64,000 nt of DNA from positions 1,860,001 to 1,924,000 of the forward strand of contig NZ_CP108101.1 in assembly GCF_036195325.1 (NCBI RefSeq), written 5' to 3'. Positions 42,188-50,763 of the stretch are shown here, one piece after another. Position 1 is the first letter of the stretch. Every line of letters starts with the position of its first letter. The notes beneath the pieces were generated by a model, which saw only the letters and a program-made list of their open reading frames with translations, did no database searches and was not told the origin of the DNA. The DNA is from Streptomyces sp. NBC_00234 (lineage in GTDB: Bacteria > Actinomycetota > Actinomycetes > Streptomycetales > Streptomycetaceae). Both the position numbers and the translations under genes were made by a program.

Positions 42188-43732
42188 TCAGTCCGCGGTG
42201 CGGAAGGCGGTGAAGTCGGCCGTTCCGGCGGGTCCCGACCCGGCCGGCGCGGTGGCGAACAGTCCGAGGAGGGCGCCGACCCAGCGCCAGGGCGTCGCCG
42301 CGAAGACCTGCCCGGAGGGGCGGAAGCCCTCGCCGTCGCCGGTGTCCGCGAAGAAGCGGCAGCGGGCGCCGGCCGTGACCTCGACACGGAGGCGGACGCG
42401 GCCCTCCGGGGCGGGGCGGGGGTGCTCGGCGTCGCGTTCGTGTTCGGCGACGGTCTCGGCGTACCGGTGCACCAGCCGCGGCGCACCGTCGGCCCCCGCC
42501 TCCAGGCCGATCCAGCTGAACGCGTCGCCCAGTACGGCGAGTCCGGCCTTGGTGCCCGGCTCGTCGCTGTTCAGCGCGAGACCCGTCTCGACGGTGAACG
42601 TCTCGGCGGGCAGGCGCTGGACCAGCACGTTGGGCAGGGCCCGCAGGTCGTGGGCGTACGCGGTCCGTACGCAGCTGAGGCGCAGTCCGTCGTCGGCGTG
42701 CTCGACCGTCCAGCCCGACCGGGGGGCTGCCGTCCACTGCCACTGGCGGCCGAAGCGCCCGCCGGGGAAGTCGTCGTCGAAGGCGGGTGCTTCGGGCGGC
42801 TGTGCGGGGGCGAGGGGCTTGGTGTGCACGGAGACGGGTTCGCCCGCGTCCCCGATGACGGGCCAGCCCTCGTCGTCCCAGCCCATCGGCTGGAGGTGGA
42901 CGACGCGCCCGTACGCTCCCTTGGCCTGGAAGTGCAGGAACCAGTCCTCGCCCTGCGCCGTACGCACCCAGCCGCCCTGGTGCGGTCCGTTGACCGGGGT
43001 ACGGCCCTGGGCGAGGACGACGCGCTCCTCGTACGGGCCGAAGAAGTCCCGCGACCGGAACGCGCCCTGCCAGCCGGTCTCCACCCCGCCGGCCGGGGCG
43101 AAGATCCAGAAGTGTCCGTCGTGGCGGTAGAGCTTGGGGCCCTCGAGGGTGAACCAGCCGGGAATCCGGTCGGCGTCCACCAGCGTCTTGCCCTCGTCGA
43201 GCAGTTCGCGCCCGTCGGGGCTCATCCGGTGGCCGGTGAGCCGGTTCTTGATCCCGGACCGGGACTTGGCCCAGGCGTGCACGAGGTACGCCTCGCCGGT
43301 CTCCTCGTCCCACAGCGGGCAGGCGTCGATCAGCCCCTTGCCGGCCTTGAGGAGGTGCGGTGCGGTCCACGGCCCCCGGATGTCCTCGGCACTGATCTGC
43401 TGGATGCCGTGGTCGGGGTCGCCCCAGAAGATCCAGAACCGACCCGCGTGGTGGCGCAGGGAGGGCGCCCACACTCCGCAGTCGTGGCGCGGTACGGCGA
43501 ATTCGGCGGCCGGTTCGAGGTGCTCCAGGGCGTGCCCGATGAGGGTCCAGTTGACCAGGTCACGGGAGTGCAGGAGGGGCAGCCCGGGGGCCCGGCCGAA
43601 GCTGGACGCGGTCAGGTAGTAGTCCTCCCCGTCGCGCACGACATCCGGGTCGGACCAGTCGGCGTGCAGCACGGGGTTGCGGTACGTGCCGTCGCCGAGG
43701 TCGGCGGAGCGGAGCCTCGACGGGCCGCTCAT
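42188..43732 (-). CDS. GH43-family glycoside hydrolase
   Basis: A 514-aa intracellular or leaderless enzyme of the five-bladed beta-propeller GH43 family (xylosidase/arabinofuranosidase types), with a C-terminal beta-sandwich (about 330-510). The catalytic trio is D28 (HADWSDPDVV), D136 (GLIDACPLW) and E197 (FTLEGPKLY). No signal peptide is visible, so it should act on imported oligosaccharides, perhaps arabinosyl or galactosyl side chains. Its start overlaps the DUF6807 stop (ATGA). Confidence 0.88.
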   Translation of the reverse strand: MSGPSRLRSADLGDGTYRNPVLHADWSDPDVVRDGEDYYLTASSFGRAPGLPLLHSRDLVNWTLIGHALEHLEPAAEFAVPRHDCGVWAPSLRHHAGRFWIFWGDPDHGIQQISAEDIRGPWTAPHLLKAGKGLIDACPLWDEETGEAYLVHAWAKSRSGIKNRLTGHRMSPDGRELLDEGKTLVDADRIPGWFTLEGPKLYRHDGHFWIFAPAGGVETGWQGAFRSRDFFGPYEERVVLAQGRTPVNGPHQGGWVRTAQGEDWFLHFQAKGAYGRVVHLQPMGWDDEGWPVIGDAGEPVSVHTKPLAPAQPPEAPAFDDDFPGGRFGRQWQWTAAPRSGWTVEHADDGLRLSCVRTAYAHDLRALPNVLVQRLPAETFTVETGLALNSDEPGTKAGLAVLGDAFSWIGLEAGADGAPRLVHRYAETVAEHERDAEHPRPAPEGRVRLRVEVTAGARCRFFADTGDGEGFRPSGQVFAATPWRWVGALLGLFATAPAGSGPAGTADFTAFRTAD

Positions 43733-44556
43733 GCCGTCACGACCTTGCGGACGTACGCCTCGGCGGTGTCGCGGTCGAGGGTCCCGTCGGCGACGACGGT
43801 GACGACCCGGCGTACGACGGTGGCTCCCGCGGCGACGGTCAGCCGCCGGTCGGCGGCGAGGGAGGAGCCCACCCCGGGGTACTCGGTGCTCCGGACGAAC
43901 CAGGGGTCGCGCCGGGTCTCCTCGGTCGCCCCGGCGAAGACCAGGGTCCAGCCGTCCCCCGCGAGGGCCAGCCAGTCGGAGGTGCTGCCGTGCACGGCTT
44001 CCTCGCCGTCCCGGTCGGCGCTGAACACGGCGGGGGCGGCGGGCTCCTTGGGCGCGCGCCAGAAGAAGCCGCCGTATCCGGCACCGGGGCGGCCGTTGGT
44101 CGCGGGGCTGCCGATGGAGAGACCGGTGGTCCCCCGGTTGGTGAGGGAGAAGGAGAAGTCCAGCGCCCAGGCGGTGTCGGAGAGCTCGGTGACGGCGACC
44201 GTGCGGTGCTCGCGCAGCAGTTCGGTGCCGTCGGCCTCCCAGCTGAGCTCCTCCACGAAGCCGTCCGGGTCGCGGAGTTTCCAGCCGAGGTGGCGCTGCA
44301 CCCCGTGGTTGTCGAGTTCGGTGGGTCCCTGGTCGCGGACGAAGGTACGTCCGCCCCAGAAGTTGTAGCCCGCCACGTCGGGCACGGCGACGGAGGCGCC
44401 GAGGTGGTGGATGTGGTCGGCGGGCCGTTCCTCGGTGACGGGGGTGCCGGACAGGGTGGTGACGGGGTGGAGGTAGGGGCGGCCGTCGTGGGCGGCGGGC
44501 AGGTGGCTGTAGCGGCCGACGGGCCGGCCGGCGCAGCTGAGGAGTGCGGTGGTCAC
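43729..44556 (-). CDS. DUF6807 (PmoA-annotated) protein
   Basis: A 275-aa protein of the family often mis-annotated as methane monooxygenase subunit PmoA. It shows RPYLHPVTTLSGTPVTEERPADHIHHLG near the start and a His-rich early region (HLPAAHDG, DHIHHLG). It has no transmembrane segments, so it is not a membrane oxygenase. It is translationally coupled to both neighbours (GTGA with the MocA-type gene, ATGA with GH43). Members often sit beside MocA-type dehydrogenases in sugar-degradation clusters; the biochemical role is not established from sequence. Confidence 0.8.
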   Translation of the reverse strand: MTTALLSCAGRPVGRYSHLPAAHDGRPYLHPVTTLSGTPVTEERPADHIHHLGASVAVPDVAGYNFWGGRTFVRDQGPTELDNHGVQRHLGWKLRDPDGFVEELSWEADGTELLREHRTVAVTELSDTAWALDFSFSLTNRGTTGLSIGSPATNGRPGAGYGGFFWRAPKEPAAPAVFSADRDGEEAVHGSTSDWLALAGDGWTLVFAGATEETRRDPWFVRSTEYPGVGSSLAADRRLTVAAGATVVRRVVTVVADGTLDRDTAEAYVRKVVTA

Positions 44557-45725
44557 GGTGTACTCACCTCGCTGGGTTGCGCCCAGGGGGCGCCGAGTTC
44601 GGAGAAGAGGGTGAGGGTGTCGGCGCCCGCGGCGACCAGTGCGTCGATGCCGCGCACGATCCGCCGTCGGCCCGTGGCGGCCGTGGCCGGTTCGGTGTAC
44701 CAGGCGTCGGCGGGCAGCGCGGTGGGTTCGGGGGCGGTGCGCACGGCCTCCACGACGCGCATGAACGCGCCGGTGCGGTGCGGGGGGACGAGGAGCGCGG
44801 TGCCGTGGGCGAGGTGGTCGACCAGGTTCCGCAGGAGGTCGGTCCTTCCGTGCACGACTTCCTCGGGGCCGCGGCCCGCGCGCTGGACGAGGACGCGGTC
44901 CTGCTTGTACCAGAAGGTGATCCGCCCGCGGTCGCCGTGGACGATCACATACGGTTCGTCGGCCCGTTCGGCGCAGAGGGTGACGGCGACGGTGACCGGC
45001 ACTCCCCCCGTGGTGGTGATGCGGAGGCAGGAGGTGTCGTCGGCCTCGATGTCGTTGGCCCGGAACAGCTGGGTCTCGATGGCCGCCACCTCCTCGGCGG
45101 TCCCGTCGCCCGCGAGGGCGAGCGCGGTGGCGACGGCGTGGGCGAGGGGGTTAGTGAGGACCCCGTCGACCACGTCGGTGTCACCGATCCTGCGACGTCC
45201 GGCCCAGGGCGCCCGCCGGTAGTAGGCGTCGTCACGGACCCAGGCACCGGCGGCGCCGAAGCCCTGGACGGTGCCGATCGCGCCCGTGCGGACGAGTTCC
45301 CGGATGGCGGGGACGGCGTGCGAGCCGAAGGACTGGAAGCCGATCTGGCAGGCGACGCCGGCTTCCCGTACGCCGTCGGCCATCCGTGTGTAGTCGGCGT
45401 ACGTGGCGGCGGGCGGCTTCTCCAGGAGGAGGTGGACGCCGCGGGCCGCGGCGGTGAGTGCCAGCTCGGTGTGGGTCTGGATCGGGGTGCAGATGACGGC
45501 GGCGCGGGCACCGGTGGAGTCGAGGAGTGCCCCGAAGTCGGCCGACTGCTCCGGGAGTTCCCCGGCGAAGGCGTCGAGTTCGGCAGGGCCGAGCGGGCTC
45601 AGCTCGCAGATCCCGGCGAGCCTGACGAGGCCCTGGTCCTGGAGGCTGCGGATGTTGGCGAGGTGCCAGCGCCCGTGGCCGCGGGCTCCCGCGAGGACGA
45701 TCGGGAGGGGGGTGGCGGTGCTCAT
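44553..45725 (-). CDS. Gfo/Idh/MocA-family oxidoreductase
   Basis: A 390-aa NAD(P)-dependent sugar oxidoreductase. The Rossmann domain (about residues 8-125) has VLAGARGHGRWHL and the signature EKPPAATYADY, where the Lys is catalytic. The C-terminal alpha/beta domain includes VVDGVLTNPLAHAVATAL. It is coupled to the DUF6807 gene and the upstream pectate lyase by four-base overlaps. It may oxidise or epimerise a sugar released by the GH43 enzyme; the substrate is unknown. Confidence 0.87.
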   Translation of the reverse strand: MSTATPLPIVLAGARGHGRWHLANIRSLQDQGLVRLAGICELSPLGPAELDAFAGELPEQSADFGALLDSTGARAAVICTPIQTHTELALTAAARGVHLLLEKPPAATYADYTRMADGVREAGVACQIGFQSFGSHAVPAIRELVRTGAIGTVQGFGAAGAWVRDDAYYRRAPWAGRRRIGDTDVVDGVLTNPLAHAVATALALAGDGTAEEVAAIETQLFRANDIEADDTSCLRITTTGGVPVTVAVTLCAERADEPYVIVHGDRGRITFWYKQDRVLVQRAGRGPEEVVHGRTDLLRNLVDHLAHGTALLVPPHRTGAFMRVVEAVRTAPEPTALPADAWYTEPATAATGRRRIVRGIDALVAAGADTLTLFSELGAPWAQPSEVSTP

Positions 45726-47077
45726 CCGGCCCTCCCCGCTCCGGCGCCGCGTGCCACGTCGGTGGCGGCGCGGGCGGCGCTGTCGACCGGTCCGTGCAGG
45801 GCGGGAGTCCAGCCGACGTCGGCGGTGAGGTCGCGTTCGCTGCCGGAGTTGTAGGCGTTGTAGATGGCCAGCAGGTCGACGGGGAAGCCGTTGAACTCGT
45901 TGCCGCTCTGCGCCAGCGCGCTGCCGTTCCAGCTCTTCAGCAGATCGGCGGCCTCGACGTGACCGGGGGTGGTGAAGGAGTTGTTCTCGGCGACGATCCG
46001 GGACTCGGTGGAGACGCCGACGGAGTACCGGTAGGCGGCGCCCTCCGGGACGACGTACCGGTTGTTGTAGAGGTGGACCTGCCCGAAGCGGACGCGCGGC
46101 GCACGCTGCACGACGGCGTCGAACTCGTTGTGGTGCAGGGTGACCCGCAGCTTGCCCCGGTCGGTGGTGACGGTGTCGCCGTTGCCGATCAGGATGGCCT
46201 TGTCGTGCTCCTGGAACCGGCTCCAGGAGACGGTGACCAGGTCGGAGCCGTTGGTGATGTCCAGCAGCCCGTCGTGGCGCAGGTAGTTGCGGCCGAAGTA
46301 GGTGGGTTCCTTCTCGTCCGGATGGCCCCGGTCGCTCGCGGTGACGTGATCGACCCAGACATGGGTGGCGCCGCGCAGCCAGAGGGTGTCGTACGCGGTC
46401 TTCCAGTCGCCGAGACCACCGGTGTTGGGCTGCCAGACGGGGAAGCAGTCGTAGGCGTCGCGGAGTTCGAGATTGCGGACGATGACGTTGTCGGCGTCCC
46501 TGACCTGGAGGCTCGCGCCCCTGAGCACGGCGGTGCGGCCGAGGCCGACGAGCGTCGTGTTGGAGCCGATGCGCAGTTCGACGCGTTCGGCCTGCCGGGC
46601 GGCGGACGCCTGGCGGGCCTCCTCCTGCGGTCCGGAGGGCTTCGCGCCGCCCCAGGTGCGGGGGTCGTACGCGGCGAGGTAGGCCGGCAGCTCGTAGCCG
46701 TCGGTGGCGTAGTCCGCGCAGCCGAGCTCGCGGCCCCGGTCGTCCGTGTTGGCGTCGATGGTCCCCGCGATGCGGATGATCTTCGGTACGGCGCTGCCGC
46801 CGTCCAGGGCCGCGACGAGCTGGGCCCGGTTGCGCACGGTGAAGACGTGGGCGTCGTCGGCGGCCGAGCCGCCGGTGGTTCCCGCGCCCTCGGCGGCCCA
46901 GCCGTCATCGGCCGCGAGGACCTCCCGGCCCAGGTCCGGTGCGAGGGCCGCGGGCGTGGCCGGGGTGGCCGCCTCGGCTCCGGGCTGGAGGGCCAGGCAG
47001 CCGACGAGCAGGACGAGCGCGGCGACGGCGCGGCGTCCGGTGCGCGGCTGCGCCGCGGTCTTGGGGGATGCGGTCAT
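45722..47077 (-). CDS. Secreted pectate lyase-type protein (PL1)
   Basis: A 451-aa secreted PL1 beta-helix protein. The signal peptide spans about residues 12-36 (AVAALVLLVGCLALQPGAEA). The mature part shows GTTGGSAADDAHVFTV, ATHVWVDHVTASDRGHPDE, HDGLLDITNGSDLVTVSW and HHNEFDAVVQRAPRVRFGQV, parallel to the 36507 enzyme but more diverged. ATG 47077 lies 5 bases after the permease stop, with GAAGGG upstream. It is the third gene of the operon, directly after the two permeases. Confidence 0.9.
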   Translation of the reverse strand: MTASPKTAAQPRTGRRAVAALVLLVGCLALQPGAEAATPATPAALAPDLGREVLAADDGWAAEGAGTTGGSAADDAHVFTVRNRAQLVAALDGGSAVPKIIRIAGTIDANTDDRGRELGCADYATDGYELPAYLAAYDPRTWGGAKPSGPQEEARQASAARQAERVELRIGSNTTLVGLGRTAVLRGASLQVRDADNVIVRNLELRDAYDCFPVWQPNTGGLGDWKTAYDTLWLRGATHVWVDHVTASDRGHPDEKEPTYFGRNYLRHDGLLDITNGSDLVTVSWSRFQEHDKAILIGNGDTVTTDRGKLRVTLHHNEFDAVVQRAPRVRFGQVHLYNNRYVVPEGAAYRYSVGVSTESRIVAENNSFTTPGHVEAADLLKSWNGSALAQSGNEFNGFPVDLLAIYNAYNSGSERDLTADVGWTPALHGPVDSAARAATDVARGAGAGRAG

Positions 47078-47082
47078 GTGCG

Positions 47083-47994
47083 TCAGCCCTTCACTGCGCC
47101 GGCGCTGAAGCCGGTGATCAGCCACTTCTGGATGAAGGCGAAGACGATCACCACGGGCACGGCGGCGATGACGCCGCCCGCGGCGAGCGCGCCCAGGTCG
47201 ACGCTGTCGGCGCCGATGAGCGTGTTCAGGCCGACCGGGATCGTCTGCTTGTCCTGCTCGCTGAGGAACATCAGGGCGAACAGGAAGTGGTTCCAGCTGT
47301 GGACGAAGGCGAAGGAACCGACGGCGATCAGTCCGGGCCTGAGCAGCGGGAGCACGACCGCGCAGAAGGCACGGAAGCGCGAGCAGCCGTCGACCCAGGC
47401 GGCTTCCTCCAGCGTCATGGGCACGTTCTTGATGAAGCCGCTGATCAGAATGATCGAGAGCGGCAGCTGGAAGACCGTCTCGGCGATGATGACGCTCCCG
47501 AGGGAGTTGATCATCTGGAGGTTCTTGAAGATCTCGAAGAGCGGTACGAGCATCAGCGCGCCCGGGATGAACTGGGAGCAGAGGAGCGCCAGCATGAACG
47601 CGTTCTTGATCTTGAAGTCGAAGCGCGCCAGGGCGTAGCCGCCGGCCAGGGCCACCAGGGTCGTGGTGAACAGGGTGGCGATCCCGACGATCATGCTGTT
47701 CTGGAAGAAGACCGCGAAGCTGCGCTCGTTCCAGACCTTGGAGAAGTGCTCGCCCGTCATCGGCCAGGGCACCAGCGAGGTGGAGCCCGCGGGGCGTACG
47801 GCGAAGAGGAACATCCAGTAGAACGGGATGAGGGTGAAGAGCAGATAGATGCCCAGGGGCACGTAGATCTGCCAGCGCGGTACGTCGTCGAAGGCGCGTT
47901 CACGCCCGCGGCGGCGCCGCGCGGGGGGCGGCGGAGGGGTGCGTACGGTTTCCGGGGCCGTGCCCGTGTGCTTCTCGGCGAGTGCGGCAGTCAC
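47083..47994 (-). CDS. Sugar ABC transporter permease (MalG-type), pectin cluster
   Basis: A 303-aa permease with a Pro/Arg-rich cytoplasmic N-terminus and about six helices (YVPLGIYLLFTLIPFYWMFL; NSMIVGIATLFTTTLVALAGGYALA). The EAA loop is EAAWVDGCSRFRAFCAVVLP. GTG 47994 overlaps the stop of the partner permease (GTGA). No ATPase gene is nearby, which again points to a shared MsiK-type ATPase. Confidence 0.92.
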   Translation of the reverse strand: MTAALAEKHTGTAPETVRTPPPPPARRRRGRERAFDDVPRWQIYVPLGIYLLFTLIPFYWMFLFAVRPAGSTSLVPWPMTGEHFSKVWNERSFAVFFQNSMIVGIATLFTTTLVALAGGYALARFDFKIKNAFMLALLCSQFIPGALMLVPLFEIFKNLQMINSLGSVIIAETVFQLPLSIILISGFIKNVPMTLEEAAWVDGCSRFRAFCAVVLPLLRPGLIAVGSFAFVHSWNHFLFALMFLSEQDKQTIPVGLNTLIGADSVDLGALAAGGVIAAVPVVIVFAFIQKWLITGFSAGAVKG

Positions 47995-48920
47995 TTGTGG
48001 TCGCCTCCGAACTTGCTCAGGCGCAGATAGACGATCGAGCAGAAGAGGAGGATCACGAAGGCGACGGTGGTGAGCGCGGAGGCGTAGCCGAAGTCGTGGC
48101 CCTCGATGCCGGTGTTGGCGACGTAGAGCGGCAGGGTGGTGGTCTCGCCCGCCGGCCCGCCGCCGGTGAGGGTGTACAGCAGGTCGACGTTGTTGAACTC
48201 CCAGACCCCGCGCAGCAGGGTGGAGAGGATGATCGCGTCGCGCAGGTGCGGCAGGGTGATGTGGAAGAACTGCCGCATCCGGCCGGCGCCGTCGACCGAT
48301 GCCGCCTCGTACAGCTCCTTCGACACGGACTGGAGGTCGGCGAGGATGAGGATGGCGAAGAAGGGGACTCCGCGCCAGAGTTCGGCGACCGTGGCGGCCC
48401 AGAAGACGGTTCCGGTGTCCGAGAGCACCGAGGTGCCGTACTCACCGATTCCGGCGTCCGCGAGGTAACGGCTGAAGCCGGTCGAGGAGTTGTAGAGCAG
48501 GATCCAGATGGTGCTGGTGAGCACGCCGGAGACGGCCCAGGGCGAGAAGACCATCGCGCGGGAGATGCCGCGGCCGATGAAGCTCTGGTTCACGATCAGC
48601 GCGAGGGCGAGGCCCAGCGCGAGCTGGAGCGAGACCTGGACACCGACCCACTGGGCGCTGAAGCCGAGCGTCGTCCAGAACTGGTCGTCCTCGGTGAAGA
48701 TGCGGGTGAAGTTGTCGAAGCCGGCGAAGCCGTTCCGCCACGGCTTGGTGACGTTGTAGTTCTGCAGGCTGTAATAGAAGACGCTGATCACCGGGTAGGC
48801 GATGAAGCCCAGCATCAGCAGCCCGGCGGGCGCGATCAGCAGGTAGGGCAGTCGGCGCGGGCTCGCCGAGCGGCGCCGGGGCACCTTGGGCGGTGTGGCC
48901 ACGGCTGCGGCTTGGGCCAT
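47991..48920 (-). CDS. Sugar ABC transporter permease (MalF-type), pectin cluster
   Basis: A 309-aa permease that heads the pectin operon. It has about six helices (PYLLIAPAGLLMLGFIAYPV at residues 26-45) and the EAA loop EAASVDGAGRMRQFFHITLP. ATG 48920 is chosen with GGAGA upstream over an in-frame start at 48971, which would fall inside the operator region. Confidence 0.92.
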   Translation of the reverse strand: MAQAAAVATPPKVPRRRSASPRRLPYLLIAPAGLLMLGFIAYPVISVFYYSLQNYNVTKPWRNGFAGFDNFTRIFTEDDQFWTTLGFSAQWVGVQVSLQLALGLALALIVNQSFIGRGISRAMVFSPWAVSGVLTSTIWILLYNSSTGFSRYLADAGIGEYGTSVLSDTGTVFWAATVAELWRGVPFFAILILADLQSVSKELYEAASVDGAGRMRQFFHITLPHLRDAIILSTLLRGVWEFNNVDLLYTLTGGGPAGETTTLPLYVANTGIEGHDFGYASALTTVAFVILLFCSIVYLRLSKFGGDHK

Positions 48921-48963
48921 GACACGTCTCCGTTCTCTCCGGTGTGCGGGTGTGGTGCGTGTA

Positions 48964-49003
48964 GTGCGCAAGCGCTTACCGCATGTCGTTCGGTATGCCG
49001 AAC
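48964..49003. promoter_or_regulatory. Pectin operon control region: LacI-like and IclR-like dyads
   Basis: The 115-base gap upstream of the permeases carries two different dyads: GCAAGCGCTTAC (48968-48979, core AAGCGCTT), typical of LacI/GalR operators, and GTTCGGTATGCCGAAC (48988-49003) with perfect 6-base arms. The latter matches GTTCGGTATTCTGAAC at 23843 at 14 of 16 positions. The operon may thus be under two regulators. Confidence 0.65.
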
Positions 49004-49035
49004 GGGGCGGCGCGCAGAATTCTCATCGGCCCGGT

Positions 49036-50763
49036 TCAGCCGGCGTACGGGTCGGGCACGTCTCCCTGGCGGGCCAGGAAGGCGAAGTCGCAGCCGGTGT
49101 CGGCCTGGGTGATCTGGTCCTGGTAGAGCGCCCCGTAACCGCGCCCGTACCGGTCCGGCGGCGGCGTCCACGCGGCGCGGCGGAGCTCCAGCTCCTCCTC
49201 GGAGACGTCGAGGTGGAGCAGGCGCGCCTCGACGTCCAGGGTGATCGCGTCACCGGTCCGGACGAGGGCGAGCGGCCCGCCGACGTACGACTCGGGTGCG
49301 ATGTGCAGCACGCACGCCCCGTAACTCGTGCCGCTCATCCGGGCGTCGGAGATCCGCACCATGTCCCGTACGCCCTGCTTCAGCAGGTAGTCGGGGATCG
49401 GCAGCATCCCGTACTCGGGCATTCCGGGACCGCCCTTGGGTCCGGCGTTGCGGAGCACCAGCACGTGGTCGGCGGTGAGCGCCAGGTCCGGGTCGTTGAT
49501 GGTGCGCTGCATCTCCTTGTAGTCGTCGAAGACGACCGCGGGACCGGTGTGACGCAGCAGGTGCGGCTCGGCGGCGATGTGCTTGATGACCGCGCCGTCC
49601 GGGCAGAGGTTGCCGCGCAGCACCGCCACGCCGCCCTCCTGGGCGAGCGGGTTGTCCCGCTCCCGGATGACGTCCGCGTCGTGCACGAGCGCCCCGTCCA
49701 ACTGCTCGCGCATCGAGGTGTGCGAGACGGTGGGACGGTCCAGATGCAGTACGTCGGTGAGGCGGGCCAGGAAACCGGGCAGCCCTCCGGCGAAGTGGAA
49801 GTCCTCCATCAGGTACTTCCCGCCGGGCCGGAGGTTGGCGAGGACCGGCACGGTCCGGGCGATGCGGTCGAAGTCGTCCAGGGTGAGCTTCACCCCGGAC
49901 CGGCCCGCCATGGCGATCAGATGGATGACGGCGTTGGTGGAACCGCCGAGCGCGAGGACCGTGGCGACGGCGTCCTCGTACGCCTCGGCCGTGAGGATCT
50001 TCGACAAGGTCAGCTGCTGCCAGACCAGTTCGACGATCCGGATGCCCGACTGCGCCGCCATCCGGTCGTGCCCGGAGTCGACGGCCGGGATGGACGAGGC
50101 GCCCGGCACCGTGACGCCCAGCGCCTCGGCGGCGGCCGTCAGGGTCGACGCCGTGCCCATCGTCATGCAGTGGCCGGGCGAACGGGCGAGCCCGTTCTCC
50201 AGCTCGGCCATCTCGCAGTCACCGATGAGCCCTGCCCGCTTGTCGTCCCAGTACTTCCACATGTCCGTACCGGAACCCAGGACCTCGTTGCGCCAGTGGC
50301 CCGGCAGCATCGGCCCCGCGGGGACGAACACGGTCGGCAGGTCGACGGACGCGGCGCCCATGAGCAGGGCGGGCGTCGACTTGTCGCAGCCGCCGAGCAG
50401 CACGGCCCCGTCGACCGGGTACGAGCGCAGCAGCTCCTCGGTCTCCATCGCGAGCATGTTGCGGTAGAGCATGGGGGTCGGCTTCTGGAAGGTCTCCGAG
50501 AGGGTGGAGACCGGGAATTCGAGCGGGAAGCCGCCCGCCTGCCAGACACCCCGCTTGACCGCCTGCGCACGGTCGCGCAGATGGACGTGGCAGGGATTGA
50601 TGTCGGACCAGGTGTTGAGGATCGCGACGACCGGCTTGCCCAGGTGCTCCTCGGGGAGGTAGCCGAGCTGACGGGTGCGGGCGCGGTGGCTGAACGAGCG
50701 GAGCCCGTCCGTGCCGTACCACTGGTGGCTGCGCAGCCCCTCGGAGGTGAGGCGAGCGGTCAT
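49036..50763 (-). CDS. IlvD/Edd-family dehydratase, probable L-arabinonate dehydratase
   Basis: A 575-aa Fe-S dehydratase. Cluster cysteines are C58 (SDINPCHVH), C126 (LGGCDKST) and C183 (GDCEMAE). It matches sugar-acid dehydratases of this family (LRSHQWYGTDGLRSFSHRAR at the N-terminus) better than true dihydroxyacid dehydratase IlvD. It would convert L-arabinonate to L-2-keto-3-deoxyarabinonate, the substrate of the DapA-family partner just upstream. ATG 50763 overlaps the partner stop (ATGA). D-xylonate or a hexonate dehydratase role is also possible. Confidence 0.8.
   Translation of the reverse strand: MTARLTSEGLRSHQWYGTDGLRSFSHRARTRQLGYLPEEHLGKPVVAILNTWSDINPCHVHLRDRAQAVKRGVWQAGGFPLEFPVSTLSETFQKPTPMLYRNMLAMETEELLRSYPVDGAVLLGGCDKSTPALLMGAASVDLPTVFVPAGPMLPGHWRNEVLGSGTDMWKYWDDKRAGLIGDCEMAELENGLARSPGHCMTMGTASTLTAAAEALGVTVPGASSIPAVDSGHDRMAAQSGIRIVELVWQQLTLSKILTAEAYEDAVATVLALGGSTNAVIHLIAMAGRSGVKLTLDDFDRIARTVPVLANLRPGGKYLMEDFHFAGGLPGFLARLTDVLHLDRPTVSHTSMREQLDGALVHDADVIRERDNPLAQEGGVAVLRGNLCPDGAVIKHIAAEPHLLRHTGPAVVFDDYKEMQRTINDPDLALTADHVLVLRNAGPKGGPGMPEYGMLPIPDYLLKQGVRDMVRISDARMSGTSYGACVLHIAPESYVGGPLALVRTGDAITLDVEARLLHLDVSEEELELRRAAWTPPPDRYGRGYGALYQDQITQADTGCDFAFLARQGDVPDPYAG

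Noticed and set aside
37790..44368. A very long plus-strand open frame (over 2,100 codons) opposite the pectin genes
   Set aside because: It is antisense to seven well-supported genes. In this G+C-rich DNA, long stop-free frames opposite real genes are expected. Its translation is low-complexity (Gly/Val/Arg/Asp-rich) with no domain.
43729..44556. Methane monooxygenase subunit (PmoA) reading of the DUF6807 gene
   Set aside because: No transmembrane helices and no other monooxygenase genes; the PmoA name is a family-label artefact.
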